Notes: generated from the sequence alone by a model not told the origin. Numbered from the stretch's first letter, positions 35,254-45,005 are shown. The stretch is 64,000 nt of DNA from Bacillota bacterium (GCA_023411575.1 JAEYOP010000043.1:29127-93126); one strand, 5' to 3'. Program-made: numbers and translations.

Positions 35254-36782
35254 GGAAATACACCAGAGTCGGGTCCATACTGCTGCTTCTCCTGCTTCTC
35301 ACCGGGTGTACGACTGCAACGACGGAGGACGTCGACAGGATCGGCCGTCCGTCCAACGACACCCTGCTGCTGGAGGGCACGTGGAAAATAGAATCCCGGG
35401 TGGGCAACAACGGGGAGGCCGAAGAGCCGGTCCGGCTGGCGAGCTCCGTCGTGGGAGAGGAAATGAGCTTTTCCAAGTCGGCGATGGTCTTTTCCAATAA
35501 TTACTGGAGCGAAGTCGGCTATAAAGTAAAACGGGTAAACGTAAATGAGTATTTTCTGCACAAGGATTCCAACGTTCTTCAGGAGTTCGAGACGGAGGGA
35601 AACGAAGCCCTGGTCCTGACCGCCTACTCCCAGGACAAGTTCCTGTACGAGTTTGTCCGGGTCTCGGACGATCGGATGATTGTGAATATTGACGAGCAGT
35701 ACTACAGCATGAAAAAGATCTCCGGCGAATTCTCCGGGGCCGCGGAAGTAATAGCGGGCGCCCTGGACCATCCGGAGGCGGAGGACATCAACAACCAGGA
35801 GAGACTGATCCGGTCCGGCCTTCTGCTGGGGATCCGGACGCCGGTGAAAACCAACGGCGAAATCGACGATTTTACGTACCGCACGTACTGGATTTCGGGC
35901 ATAAATCAGGTCTTCCGGCCGGTTCTTTCCGCCAAGGACATCTATCTGCCCCGGATGGACGGCTTCTGGAGGCTGAAGATCGAAAAGGTCATGGGCGGGG
36001 AAGGAACCGAGGACATCCTGACCGCATCCATGGTGAATAAAAGAACCGAAAAGCTGCTGGCCACATCGGCGGAGAATTACTCCAAAAGGCTTGAAACCAA
36101 GCTTCGGAGCGCTGTGATTTATGTGGGCAATGATTATGTGTGCGTTGAAAATACTGTGCGGGGAAATGAGCAAAATACGACGGCTTCCGCTATCCGCAAA
36201 ACCATCCGCACCCTGCCCGTAGACAACCTCGCCAACATCGAGGGCATCAAGCTGTACGATCTGGTGGGCGAAAACGGCACCCTGGCAATGGAAAGCGCAT
36301 TTTCGGACCTGCTCAAGAATTCGGGCTACAACGGCTTTGTCAATATGGATGAAGCGGACCTGCAGGAGAGCTTTGCCCTTTACCGGAAGACGGGCCACTG
36401 GTTTTTCAAGGGAAGATTGAACCTGAGCTCCGCCGGTCCTCTTCCTTACATCGATTTCAGCCTGAATCTCATCCCTCCTGCCAATATGGTCGCCTATGAC
36501 ATTCTCCAGGTGCCGTGGACGGAGGTAAAGGATAAAATACCGCAGGCGGTGGACGTGTATACCTCGCCCAACAAGGACATTGCCGTGGTAGTAACCCGCA
36601 ACTCGATCCTGCTTTATCCCATCGAGGGGAAGACCCTGGCCGCCCAGCCGTCCGCGAAGCTTCCGCTGACGGAGGGGAGTTCGGTGATTATGGCGGAATG
36701 GGCCGTGGGCGATTATGTCCTGAGCTGGGAAAGATCCTTTGTCAAGAACAATGAAACGACCACGGAAGCCAGTCCAAAATGA
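35250..36782 (+). CDS. Large lipoprotein of unknown function, coupled to a two-component pair
   Basis: A 510-residue secreted lipoprotein. The signal peptide ends in LLLLTGC, giving a lipidated Cys near residue 20. I do not recognise the mature domain; it starts with NDTLLLEGTWKIES, is mixed alpha/beta and has no membrane span after the signal. GGAGG precedes the ATG, which overlaps the kinase stop (ATGA). This coupling suggests that it acts with the kinase, for instance as an extracellular co-sensor or modulator. About 120 bp of hairpin-forming sequence separates it from the GGDEF-EAL gene. Confidence 0.8.
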   Translation: MRKYTRVGSILLLLLLLTGCTTATTEDVDRIGRPSNDTLLLEGTWKIESRVGNNGEAEEPVRLASSVVGEEMSFSKSAMVFSNNYWSEVGYKVKRVNVNEYFLHKDSNVLQEFETEGNEALVLTAYSQDKFLYEFVRVSDDRMIVNIDEQYYSMKKISGEFSGAAEVIAGALDHPEAEDINNQERLIRSGLLLGIRTPVKTNGEIDDFTYRTYWISGINQVFRPVLSAKDIYLPRMDGFWRLKIEKVMGGEGTEDILTASMVNKRTEKLLATSAENYSKRLETKLRSAVIYVGNDYVCVENTVRGNEQNTTASAIRKTIRTLPVDNLANIEGIKLYDLVGENGTLAMESAFSDLLKNSGYNGFVNMDEADLQESFALYRKTGHWFFKGRLNLSSAGPLPYIDFSLNLIPPANMVAYDILQVPWTEVKDKIPQAVDVYTSPNKDIAVVVTRNSILLYPIEGKTLAAQPSAKLPLTEGSSVIMAEWAVGDYVLSWERSFVKNNETTTEASPK

Positions 36783-36798
36783 TTTCCGCAAAGCGCCA

Positions 36799-36857
36799 AT
36801 AAGGGACCGACGAAAAATAGCTTCTGCATCGGAATTTGTTTTTCAGCGGTTCCTTAT
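36799..36857 (+). terminator. Possible terminator after the lipoprotein gene
   Basis: ATAAGGGACCG (36799-36809) pairs with CGGTTCCTTAT (36847-36857), one G-T pair, and GAAAAA with TTTTTC inside. The following sequence is only moderately T-rich, so this could also be an mRNA stability hairpin. Confidence 0.4.
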
Positions 36858-36975
36858 CGAATTTTGTCGGGGCTTTTGATCTTTTGCGGATTCTTCCCAT
36901 TTTTTAGATTCATTGATAAAAATCAGGGTAATGGTTTAGTGGATTTGAATTCAATTCTATTGGAGGGATGGAGAT

Positions 36976-39324
36976 ATGCAGTTGCCCGATCAATTCAGCC
37001 GGTCCATTATCGAAAACATGATAAACGGCTTTGCCTTCCATCGGATCATCACGGACGACAGCGGAAAACCGACCGATTACCGGTACATAGATGTAAATAC
37101 AGCCTTTGAAAAGTATACGGGCCTCAAACGGGAAAACATCATCGGGCGGACGATCCGTGAGATCGCTCCCGATATCGACAAGGACCCCATAAATTGGATC
37201 GATTTTTTCGGAAAAGTGGCCGTCGAAGGAGGAAGAGACTCCGTAGAACAATATTCGGCGGTCTTCGACCGCTGGTACAGCGTCAACGCCTATTCCCCGG
37301 AGAAGGGGTATTTTGTAGCCATTTTCAATGATATTACCCGGATCAAAAAAAGCGAAGAAAAGCTTCTGGAGCAGAATGAAAAGCTGAGTGCGCTATATGA
37401 CGAGCAAACCGCCCTGTATGAGGAGCTGATGGCCTCGGAGGAAGAACTGCGCCAGCAGAATGATGAACTGGTAGAATCCAATCGACGGGCGACGGAAAAT
37501 GAAAGACGCCTGAATAAGGCCCAGCGGCTTGCGAAGGTGGGAAACTGGGAGCTGGATCTGGTGGAAAGCACCATGTGGGGCTCCGAAGAGGCTTTCCGCC
37601 TGTATGGCCTGGAGCGGAAATCGCCCTATATGCCGCTGCCGGTCGTTCAGGGCATGGTATACGAGGAAGACCGGGAAAAATTGGATGAGGCGCTGCAAAA
37701 TCTTATTACTAAAAATATTCCGTATGATGTGAAATTTAAAATTCTCCGGCACGATGGCGAAGAGCGGTACATGCACTCTATAGCCGAGCTGGAAGCGGAC
37801 CGGCACGGCAAGCCGCTGCGGGTGCTGGGCGCAATACAGGACATCACGGTAATGGTCCGGCACGAGCAGGAGCTCCGGGAAAGGAATGAGGAATTATCCA
37901 CGCTGTATGAGGAATTGTCGGCCTCCGAAGAGGAATTGAAGGATAATTTCCTGCGCCTTTCCTTAAGCATGGAGGAAAACAGGAAGCAGCAGGAGAGGCT
38001 GGAACACCTGGCTTATCACGATGTACTGACGAACCTTCCGAACCGCACCCTTTTCATGGACCGGCTGAACATTGCCCTTGGCATGTCCGAGAGAACCGGC
38101 CAGCAGACGGCGGTCATCTTTATGGACATAGACAATTTTAAAGATGTAAATGACACGCTGGGACACAACATAGGGGATAAATTGTTGAAAGCCGTTTCCG
38201 GGCGGCTGTCGCAGCACATCCGGAAATATGAAACCCTCGCCCGGCTGGGAGGGGATGAATTTGCTCTCCTGATCCAAAATATCAACAGCGAGGAGGAGAT
38301 TTACGAATTCTGCGAAAGGGTAAGGACAGGGTTGGCGAAGCCCTTTGAATTCGACGGCTATCTCTTTCATATTAATGCCAGCATAGGGATCTCCCTTTAC
38401 CCCGGAGACGGGGTCACGGCGGAAGAGCTGCTGAAAAATGCGGATACGGCCATGTATTGTGCCAAGAACCTTGGAAAGAACAACGTTCAGTTCTTCCAGG
38501 AAAAAATGAGGCAGGGAATTCTCCGGAAGATGGCAATCGAAAAGAGCCTGCGAAAAGCGCTGAACACCTCCGGCTTCGAACTTCACTACCAGCCGCAGCT
38601 CTGCATAAGCACGGGAAAAGTCCGGGCATTTGAGGCGCTGCTCCGGTGGAAGGATCCCGAGCTTGGCAGCGTATCCCCCCTGGAATTCATCCCCATCGCG
38701 GAAGACACGGGGCTGATCGTGCCCCTGGGGGAATGGGTGCTGAGGGAAGCCTGCAGGCAGGGGGCCGAATGGAACCGGACCTGCTGCAAAGACCTTATGG
38801 TCTCGGTCAATATTTCTACCGTGCAGTTGAAACAGGCCAATTTCGTCCAAATGGTCAGCGAGATTCTCCACGAGACCGGCTTTTTACCCGCACACCTGGA
38901 GCTGGAAGTGACGGAAAGCCTGCTGATCAACTCCTTTGAGCAGGCCGTGGCGATGCTGAAGGGACTGCGGGATATGGGAATCAAAATTTCAATGGATGAT
39001 TTCGGTACGGGCTATTCTTCGCTGAATTATCTCAGAAGACTGCCGCTGAACACCCTGAAAATCGATAAAAGCTTTATCCAGGACATCGATGTCCAGTCCA
39101 TGGGGGAAAATATCGTCAATTCGATCGTATCCCTGGTGCATGGGCTTCAAATAGAGGTAGTCGCTGAAGGAGTCGAAACGGAGGCTCAGCTGGATTATCT
39201 GATCCGGTGCAACTGCGACAGCATCCAGGGATATCTGATCAGCAAGCCGGGGCCGGCCGGAAATGCGATGAGCATAATGCAAAAGAATTATGGCGGCATA
39301 GTCGGGGTGCACCCGGCCGAGTAG
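36976..39324 (+). CDS. PAS-PAS-GGDEF-EAL cyclic-di-GMP turnover protein
   Basis: Cytosolic protein of 782 residues without membrane spans. Two PAS domains (about residues 10-125 and 175-300), each followed by Glu-rich coiled coil, precede a GGDEF domain with intact G425-G-D-E-F429 and an EAL domain with E553-A-L and MDDFGTGYSSLNYL. Both active sites look intact, so it may make and degrade cyclic-di-GMP depending on PAS input. GGAGGGATGG precedes the ATG. It stands alone between a hairpin and the ACT-gene promoter. Confidence 0.94.
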   Translation: MQLPDQFSRSIIENMINGFAFHRIITDDSGKPTDYRYIDVNTAFEKYTGLKRENIIGRTIREIAPDIDKDPINWIDFFGKVAVEGGRDSVEQYSAVFDRWYSVNAYSPEKGYFVAIFNDITRIKKSEEKLLEQNEKLSALYDEQTALYEELMASEEELRQQNDELVESNRRATENERRLNKAQRLAKVGNWELDLVESTMWGSEEAFRLYGLERKSPYMPLPVVQGMVYEEDREKLDEALQNLITKNIPYDVKFKILRHDGEERYMHSIAELEADRHGKPLRVLGAIQDITVMVRHEQELRERNEELSTLYEELSASEEELKDNFLRLSLSMEENRKQQERLEHLAYHDVLTNLPNRTLFMDRLNIALGMSERTGQQTAVIFMDIDNFKDVNDTLGHNIGDKLLKAVSGRLSQHIRKYETLARLGGDEFALLIQNINSEEEIYEFCERVRTGLAKPFEFDGYLFHINASIGISLYPGDGVTAEELLKNADTAMYCAKNLGKNNVQFFQEKMRQGILRKMAIEKSLRKALNTSGFELHYQPQLCISTGKVRAFEALLRWKDPELGSVSPLEFIPIAEDTGLIVPLGEWVLREACRQGAEWNRTCCKDLMVSVNISTVQLKQANFVQMVSEILHETGFLPAHLELEVTESLLINSFEQAVAMLKGLRDMGIKISMDDFGTGYSSLNYLRRLPLNTLKIDKSFIQDIDVQSMGENIVNSIVSLVHGLQIEVVAEGVETEAQLDYLIRCNCDSIQGYLISKPGPAGNAMSIMQKNYGGIVGVHPAE

Positions 39325-39349
39325 TAAGGGATGTATCCAAAATAAAACC

Positions 39350-39378
39350 TTGATTTTCTCCGTAATTTATGCTAATAT
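39350..39378 (+). promoter_or_regulatory. Promoter of the ACT-hom-lysC operon
   Basis: -35 TTGATT (39350-39355), 17-bp spacer, -10 TAATAT (39373-39378), about 50 bp before the ACT gene. Confidence 0.65.
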
Positions 39379-39428
39379 TACACAGATAAAAAACAAATGT
39401 ACGCCCCTGGCGGACAAAAGAGGTGGAC

Positions 39429-39872
39429 ATGGATAACGGTTCGACCTATTTCCTTGTAGACAGTACGGTGCTTCCGGAGGTTTTTTCCAAGGTCATCGAG
39501 GTAAAAAAAATACTCAGCATGGGCAGGATAAAAACGGTTAATGATGCCGTAAAGGAAGTCGGGATGAGCAGAAGCGCGTTCTACAAATACAAGGACTTCG
39601 TTTTTCCGTTTTACGAAACCTCCAGAGGCAGGGTGATCACCTTGTTTTTTGTTGTGGAGGATTTTTCCGGCATTTTGTCGAGCATCATCAACCGGATCGC
39701 AAAGGCGAAGGCCAATATCATTACGATCAACCAGAATGTTCCCATCAACGGCCTGGCCGACGTGACCATTTCCATCGAAACCACCGGGATGGCCGGAGAC
39801 ATCAAGGAATTGATGGCGGAAATAAGCGGGATAGAGGGCGTGCGCAGGCAGGAGATTCTGGCGAGAGACTAG
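39429..39872 (+). CDS. ACT domain protein (UPF0735/PheB-like)
   Basis: A small regulator-like protein: an N-terminal helical segment resembling a helix-turn-helix (TVNDAVKEVGMSRSAFYKYKD) and a C-terminal ACT domain (VVEDFSGILSSIINRIAKAKANI begins this part), which usually binds an amino acid. A GTG at 39423 overlaps the likely ribosome site AGAGGTGG; ATG 39429 is the better start and gives 147 residues. It heads the homoserine dehydrogenase-aspartokinase operon, so a role in sensing an aspartate-family amino acid is plausible but unproven. Confidence 0.85.
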   Translation: MDNGSTYFLVDSTVLPEVFSKVIEVKKILSMGRIKTVNDAVKEVGMSRSAFYKYKDFVFPFYETSRGRVITLFFVVEDFSGILSSIINRIAKAKANIITINQNVPINGLADVTISIETTGMAGDIKELMAEISGIEGVRRQEILARD

Positions 39873-39929
39873 TGGTTTGCCACAAGAGAGAAAGCTTTAC
39901 CAATTGGGGGTTAAGGAGGAACAAGGGGT

Positions 39930-41195
39930 ATGGACGTTGCAATAATAGGGTATGGCGTGGTCGGCTCCGGCGTTGCCGAGGTCATCCGGAAAAACGGCCA
40001 GAGCATAGCCGCCCGGGCCGGAGAACCGATCCGGGTCAAAAAGATACTGGATATCAGGGACTTTACCGAAGGCCCGGATCTTGAACTGCTGACGAAGAAT
40101 CCCGACGAGGTGTTCGGCGATCCGGAGATCAGCGTTGTTGTGGAAACCATCGGGGGCGCTCGAATCGCCCATGAATATACAAAACAGGCTTTTGCGGCCG
40201 GAAAGCATGTAGTGACCTCGAACAAGGAGCTGGTGGCGACTCATGGCCCCGAACTCCTGAAAATGGCGGCGGACAACGGCGTAAGCTATCTGTTCGAAGC
40301 AAGCGTCGGCGGCGGCATTCCCATCATCCGGCCGCTGAACCAGTGCCTTGCGGCCAATATCATCAACGGAATCACCGGCATTCTGAACGGGACGACCAAC
40401 TATATCCTCAGCCAGATGCGCCGGGAGGGCCGCGATTTTGCCGAGGCCTTGAAGGGCGCGCAGCAGAACGGTTATGCGGAAGCGGACCCGACGGCGGATA
40501 TCGAAGGCCATGACGCCTGCAGGAAGATCGCGATTCTTTCCTCCATCGCATACAATGAATTTGTCGATTATAAAAATATACATACGGAAGGGATAACCAA
40601 AATCAGTCTCGCGGATATGAAATACGCCGAGGCGATGGATTCCGTCATCAAGCTTGTCGCCGTCAGCCGGAGGGAAGGCGGGAAAATATATGCCCGCGTT
40701 GCGCCGGCCATTATCAGCAGGAATCACCCGCTGGCCAACGTGGAGGACGTGTTCAATGCCATTGTCGTCCGAGGCGATGCGATAGGCGACGCGATGTTCT
40801 ATGGAAGGGGCGCGGGCAAGCTTCCCACTGCAAGCGCTGTCGTAGCGGATATTATAGATATAGCCAGGCATATAGAAAGCGGAGCGAAGAACGTCTGGAC
40901 CAGGAAAGAGTACGACAATACGGTACCCATTGCCGAAAGCGAAATTCGCTATTTTATAAGGGTTTCCGTAAGAAACGGCAGCGAGGCGGGCAAATTTATC
41001 GACAGGACCTTCGGCAAAGTGGAATATGTCCGTCCGGACAGCAAGGAGCTCGAAGGGGAGCTGGCGTTTACGACGCGAAAGGCACCCGAGGCGGAGCTCA
41101 CCGGCTGCATTGATACGCTCAAGGGAATCGGCTCCATCAGGGAAGTCTTGAATGTCATTCGAATAGAGGAAGATCAAGGAGGGATCGGTACGTGA
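39930..41195 (+). CDS. hom: Homoserine dehydrogenase
   Basis: NAD(P)H-dependent reduction of aspartate semialdehyde to homoserine, the branch toward threonine and methionine. The Rossmann motif IIGYGVVGSGVAEVI is at the N-terminus, GILNGTTNYIL and the catalytic region YAEADPTADIEGHDACRK follow, and a C-terminal ACT domain is present (IRVSVRN onward). The length of 421 fits the monofunctional ACT-containing class. AAGGAGG precedes the start, and aspartokinase overlaps its stop by 4 bp (GTGA). Confidence 0.96.
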   Translation: MDVAIIGYGVVGSGVAEVIRKNGQSIAARAGEPIRVKKILDIRDFTEGPDLELLTKNPDEVFGDPEISVVVETIGGARIAHEYTKQAFAAGKHVVTSNKELVATHGPELLKMAADNGVSYLFEASVGGGIPIIRPLNQCLAANIINGITGILNGTTNYILSQMRREGRDFAEALKGAQQNGYAEADPTADIEGHDACRKIAILSSIAYNEFVDYKNIHTEGITKISLADMKYAEAMDSVIKLVAVSRREGGKIYARVAPAIISRNHPLANVEDVFNAIVVRGDAIGDAMFYGRGAGKLPTASAVVADIIDIARHIESGAKNVWTRKEYDNTVPIAESEIRYFIRVSVRNGSEAGKFIDRTFGKVEYVRPDSKELEGELAFTTRKAPEAELTGCIDTLKGIGSIREVLNVIRIEEDQGGIGT

Positions 41196-42412
41196 GTCTA
41201 ATAGTGCAAAAATATGGCGGTACCTCTGTAGCAGACGCCGAAAGGCTTGCAAACGTGGCGGGCAGGGTTGTCGAAGCGTACAGGGAGGGGCATTCGCTCG
41301 TAGTAGTGGTCTCGGCTCAGGGGGATACGACGGACGACCTGATTGCCAAGGCCGCCGAGATCAATCCCGCTCCTTCGAAGCGTGAAATGGATATGCTGCT
41401 GGCTACCGGGGAACAGATTTCCATTGCGCTTCTGGCAATGGCCATCGAAAGGCTCGGGTACCACGTCACCTCGCTGACGGGCTACCAGGCCGGCATTACG
41501 ACAGACAGCAATTATGGAAGCGCCAGGATCAAAAACATCGATACGGAAAGAATCTTCAAGGAACTGGATGAGAAGAACATCGTCATTGTGGCCGGCTTCC
41601 AGGGCTGGAACAAGTATGAGGACATCACGACGCTGGGCAGGGGCGGCTCGGACACGACGGCGGTGGCGCTGGCGGCCGCTTTGAAGGCGGATCTCTGCGA
41701 GATTTATACCGATGTGGACGGTGTTTATACCGCCGACCCGAGGATTGTAAAGAATGCGAGCAAGCTGGACGACATTTCCTACGATGAGATGCTGGAACTC
41801 GCCAGCCTGGGAGCCAACGTCCTTCACAACCGGTCGGTGGAAATGGCCAAGAAATACGGGGTCAATATGGTGGTCCGGTCCAGCTTGAACAGAACGAAGG
41901 GAACAGTGATAAAGGAGGTAGGAAACGTGGAAAAGATGCTGGTAAGAGGGGTTGCGAGGGACAACGACATAGCGAGGATCGCGGTCATCGGGATCGAGGA
42001 TAAGCCCGGAATGGCCTTCAAGCTGTTCTCCATGCTTTCAAGGGAGAAGGTCAGCGTGGACGTCATCCTGCAATCCATAGGCCGGGATGAAACGAAGGAT
42101 ATTTCTTTCACCGTCAAGAAAAGCGATCTGCAGAAAACGCTGGATATCCTGAACGCCAACCTGGGCGTCCTGAACGCAAAGGAAGTCAAATCCTCCGACA
42201 AATACTCCAAGGTTTCGATCGTAGGCGCAGGTATGGTCAATAATCCGGGCGTGGCCTCCACGATGTTCGAAGCCCTGTTTGACGCAGACATCAATATTCA
42301 TATGATCACCACCTCCGAGATGAAGATTTCCGTGCTGGTGGATGTCGGAAACGCCGAACGTGCCGTAGTCGCCATCCATGATAAGTTCAAGCTCGGGGAA
42401 ATCAATCAATGA
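41192..42412 (+). CDS. lysC: Aspartate kinase
   Basis: First enzyme of the aspartate family, phosphorylating aspartate. The motif VQKYGGTSVAD starts the kinase domain; GRGGSDTTAVALA and YTDVDGVYTADPR are clear; two ACT domains lie C-terminal (IGIEDKPGMAFKLF and IVGAGMVNNPGVAS). The length is 406, as for the common Bacillota enzyme with allosteric control by lysine and/or threonine. The start is GTG with AAGGAGGG ahead, coupled to hom. It supplies the pathway that dapB, 38 kb away, continues toward DAP. Confidence 0.96.
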   Translation: MSLIVQKYGGTSVADAERLANVAGRVVEAYREGHSLVVVVSAQGDTTDDLIAKAAEINPAPSKREMDMLLATGEQISIALLAMAIERLGYHVTSLTGYQAGITTDSNYGSARIKNIDTERIFKELDEKNIVIVAGFQGWNKYEDITTLGRGGSDTTAVALAAALKADLCEIYTDVDGVYTADPRIVKNASKLDDISYDEMLELASLGANVLHNRSVEMAKKYGVNMVVRSSLNRTKGTVIKEVGNVEKMLVRGVARDNDIARIAVIGIEDKPGMAFKLFSMLSREKVSVDVILQSIGRDETKDISFTVKKSDLQKTLDILNANLGVLNAKEVKSSDKYSKVSIVGAGMVNNPGVASTMFEALFDADINIHMITTSEMKISVLVDVGNAERAVVAIHDKFKLGEINQ

Positions 42413-42498
42413 TATTGGCTATAGAGCAGGCGATCAGCGTTCTGCTTAGGAAATACGGATGCGAAAGGGATGTGGGCCGGAAGCTTACGAGATCCTGA
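42409..42498 (+). CDS. Possible 29-residue ORF coupled to aspartokinase
   Basis: ATG overlaps the lysC stop (ATGA) and opens a frame of 29 codons starting MILAIEQAISVLLRKYGCE. No family is recognised. The only support is position and the amphipathic look of the first 18 residues; it could equally be chance. Confidence 0.2.
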   Translation: MILAIEQAISVLLRKYGCERDVGRKLTRS

Positions 42499-42522
42499 CG
42501 CTATATTTGGAGGAAGCCTGCC

Positions 42523-43509
42523 ATGGGGGTAACAGTAGAAGACATAGCGAAGGCATGCGGCGTCTCACGGGGCACTGTGGACAGGGCATTGAACAATAAA
42601 CCCAGAATCAGCAGTGAAACGAAAGAAAAAATATTGAGGGTATCGAGAGAGATGGGGTATCGCCCCGACCTGATTGCCCGAAGCCTGGTAAAAGGCAGGA
42701 CAATGAGCATCGGGGTGATTGTTTTTGATATAAAAAACCGGTTCTTTGCCCAGCTCCTGAACTCTATCGAAAACGAAGCACGCAAAAGGGATTATTTTGT
42801 AAACATTACACTTCAAGAGGAAGACCCCGAACTGGAAATTCAGCTGATAAACAGTCTGGTTGACCGGCGGAACGACGGGATCATCCTGTGCCCGGTCAAC
42901 AAGGGCGATAAGTTTGCCAAATTTATCAGTGAATTGCCCATCCCTGTTGTGGTGATCGGCAATGAAATTTCCCAATCCATTCCTTATATTGGAATAAACG
43001 AACGGGAAGCGGCAAAAGAGGCCACGGAGCTGATCCTCTCAAAGGGGTATGAAAAGGTCGTTTTTGTCTGTCCGCCGCTGGCGAACAAAAAGAGGGAGAA
43101 TATTTTTTCCCATGAACAGCGGCTGGAAGGCTTTCTGCAAGGAGTAAAAAAGCATGCGGAGGTGGAGCGGGACATTATCGATCATTGGAATTTCATTTCG
43201 GATGCAGAGGAGCTGTTGGAGAAAGCTTCGAAAAAGACAGCCTTGTTTTGTTCCGGCGATACGTTCGCACTGGATATCATCAAGCATTTTCGGAAAATCG
43301 GCAAAAAAGTACCAAGGGATATTGGAATCATGGGTTTTGACGGTATCGACACGCTGGAATACGTTACGCCTCAGCTGGCGACCGTCGTCAATCCTATAGA
43401 TAAGATAGGGGCAAAAGCGGTTGAAAACTTGCTTGATCTGATCGATGGGCAGAATATCGACAAGCATATTTTGATGCGGTATGAAGTGGTTGCAGGGGAA
43501 TCCCTGTAG
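42523..43509 (+). CDS. LacI-family transcription regulator
   Basis: Sugar-responsive repressor of 328 residues. The N-terminal helix-turn-helix reads VTVEDIAKACGVSRGTVDRALN with the hinge PDLIARSLVKGRT, followed by a periplasmic-binding-protein-like ligand domain with IGIMGFDGIDTLEYV. GGAGGAAG precedes the start. A perfect 20-bp palindrome lies in the promoter of the next gene, which starts the ABC importer and arabinofuranosidase cluster, so this protein is very likely its repressor. Confidence 0.94.
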   Translation: MGVTVEDIAKACGVSRGTVDRALNNKPRISSETKEKILRVSREMGYRPDLIARSLVKGRTMSIGVIVFDIKNRFFAQLLNSIENEARKRDYFVNITLQEEDPELEIQLINSLVDRRNDGIILCPVNKGDKFAKFISELPIPVVVIGNEISQSIPYIGINEREAAKEATELILSKGYEKVVFVCPPLANKKRENIFSHEQRLEGFLQGVKKHAEVERDIIDHWNFISDAEELLEKASKKTALFCSGDTFALDIIKHFRKIGKKVPRDIGIMGFDGIDTLEYVTPQLATVVNPIDKIGAKAVENLLDLIDGQNIDKHILMRYEVVAGESL

Positions 43510-43565
43510 CCATTTCTTTTTCAAAACACCTTTCTCGTCATCCTGTAAAAAATATCAATGAAGTA

Positions 43566-43594
43566 TTTACAATCTACCGGAATAATGATATGCT
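43566..43594 (+). promoter_or_regulatory. Promoter of the arabinoside importer operon
   Basis: -35 TTTACA (43566-43571), 17-bp spacer, -10 TATGCT (43589-43594), immediately ahead of the palindromic operator. Confidence 0.7.
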
Positions 43595-43596
43595 AA

Positions 43597-43616
43597 TTGC
43601 GTGAACGTTCACGCAA
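43597..43616 (+). promoter_or_regulatory. LacI-type operator, perfect 20-bp palindrome
   Basis: TTGCGTGAACGTTCACGCAA is fully symmetric around a central CG, as for many LacI-family operators. It starts 2 bp after the -10, covering the likely transcription start, so binding would block initiation. Confidence 0.85.
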
Positions 43617-43637
43617 ATTATTAAAGGGGGAATTACA

Positions 43638-44996
43638 ATGAACAAAAAGGCAGTGAAGGCAATCTGTATACTTTTAGTCACCCTGATAATGAGTACGGCT
43701 TTTATGGCATGCGGTTCCAAGGAAGGCAGTTCGGCCGGCAGCGGCGAAACCGCTTCATCCCCGGCAGCATCGGCCTCTGCCGGGAATGAAGAGGCAACAG
43801 CACAGGCAGTGGACCTGAGCGGCACCAAGGTCACATTCTGGAATGGCTTTACCGCTTCGGACGGCGACGTTCTCCGCGAGATCTACGATAATTTCAACAA
43901 GACAAATGATAAAGGGATAAAAGTCGAAATGGATATCATGCCATGGGCGAATCTTTTCGAAAAACTGGCTACGTCGCTCGCAACCAATACGGCTCCCGTA
44001 ATGGTCCTGCTTGGCTCCGACAAAATGACGGAATATATAGCGAATGAGGGAATTGTCGAACTGGCAGACTTTTGGTCCGCATCCGGATTGGACCAGTCCA
44101 TCTATGCGCAAAGTGTCATAGACTGCTTCAAATATCAAGGGAAAACTTACGGTATTCCCATGCAGTACAACACACAATATCTGTATTGGAACAAGGAGCT
44201 ATTCACCAAAGCCGGGCTTGACCCCGAAAAACCGCCGAAGACCTTCACCGAATTAAAGGAATATGCGGCGAAACTGACCGACAACTCGAAAGAGCAATAC
44301 GGAATCGGCATAGCGTCAACGGGTTCGTCCTGTTATGGAAACATAACCAACTTTATGTGGAGCAACGGAGGAGATTGGCTCACCCCGGATATGACAAAGG
44401 CAGCATGCAATTCAAAAGAAGCAATCGAGGTTCTGGCGATGCTCCAGGGATTTTCAACCAGTAAGCAGACGCCTGCCGGCATGGCTGGGGCGGATACCGA
44501 CAACCTCTTTCTGGCAGGGCAGCTGGGAATGTATATTAATGGACCATGGCTTGTCAATGGTGCCAAAACGAATAAGCTGAATTTCGGCATAGGCGCTGTT
44601 CCCGGTTCGGAAAGCGGGAAATTGCAGGTCCCGGGCGGAGGCTGTGCTTACATGGTCACATCCAGCGCAAACGAAAAGGAAAAGCTTGCGGCTTATGAAT
44701 GTATGAAGTACTGGCTGTCAAAGGATATCCTGAAGGAATGGTCCATCCGCAACGGTTTCCCGGCATTTTCAAGCGAAGTGCTCTCGGACCCGGACATCCA
44801 GAAGGATCCCATATTGAATGCATTATCGCCTTTGGCCCAATATGGCAGGCTGCCCTTCCCCGGAATGCCGGAAGCGAATCAGATTAGCGGAGATTACCTT
44901 GATCCCCTGTATGAACAGCTTATGTACGGGAAAATTACTCCTGAAGAATGTGCTAAAAAGATGGCGGAAGGAATCGATACCGTACTGGCCAAATAA
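43638..44996 (+). CDS. ABC sugar-binding lipoprotein (family 1)
   Basis: Extracellular binding protein of 452 residues. The signal peptide ends in STAFMAC (lipobox) followed by a Ser/Gly/Ala linker. The mature domain begins near VTFWNGFTASDGD and has the family pattern GIPMQYNTQYLYWNKELF. AAAGGGGG precedes the ATG. It is the first gene of the LacI-controlled operon with two permeases and a GH51 enzyme, so arabinose-containing oligosaccharides are the likely ligand. Confidence 0.92.
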   Translation: MNKKAVKAICILLVTLIMSTAFMACGSKEGSSAGSGETASSPAASASAGNEEATAQAVDLSGTKVTFWNGFTASDGDVLREIYDNFNKTNDKGIKVEMDIMPWANLFEKLATSLATNTAPVMVLLGSDKMTEYIANEGIVELADFWSASGLDQSIYAQSVIDCFKYQGKTYGIPMQYNTQYLYWNKELFTKAGLDPEKPPKTFTELKEYAAKLTDNSKEQYGIGIASTGSSCYGNITNFMWSNGGDWLTPDMTKAACNSKEAIEVLAMLQGFSTSKQTPAGMAGADTDNLFLAGQLGMYINGPWLVNGAKTNKLNFGIGAVPGSESGKLQVPGGGCAYMVTSSANEKEKLAAYECMKYWLSKDILKEWSIRNGFPAFSSEVLSDPDIQKDPILNALSPLAQYGRLPFPGMPEANQISGDYLDPLYEQLMYGKITPEECAKKMAEGIDTVLAK

Positions 44997-45005
44997 ATAC
45001 CGTGT

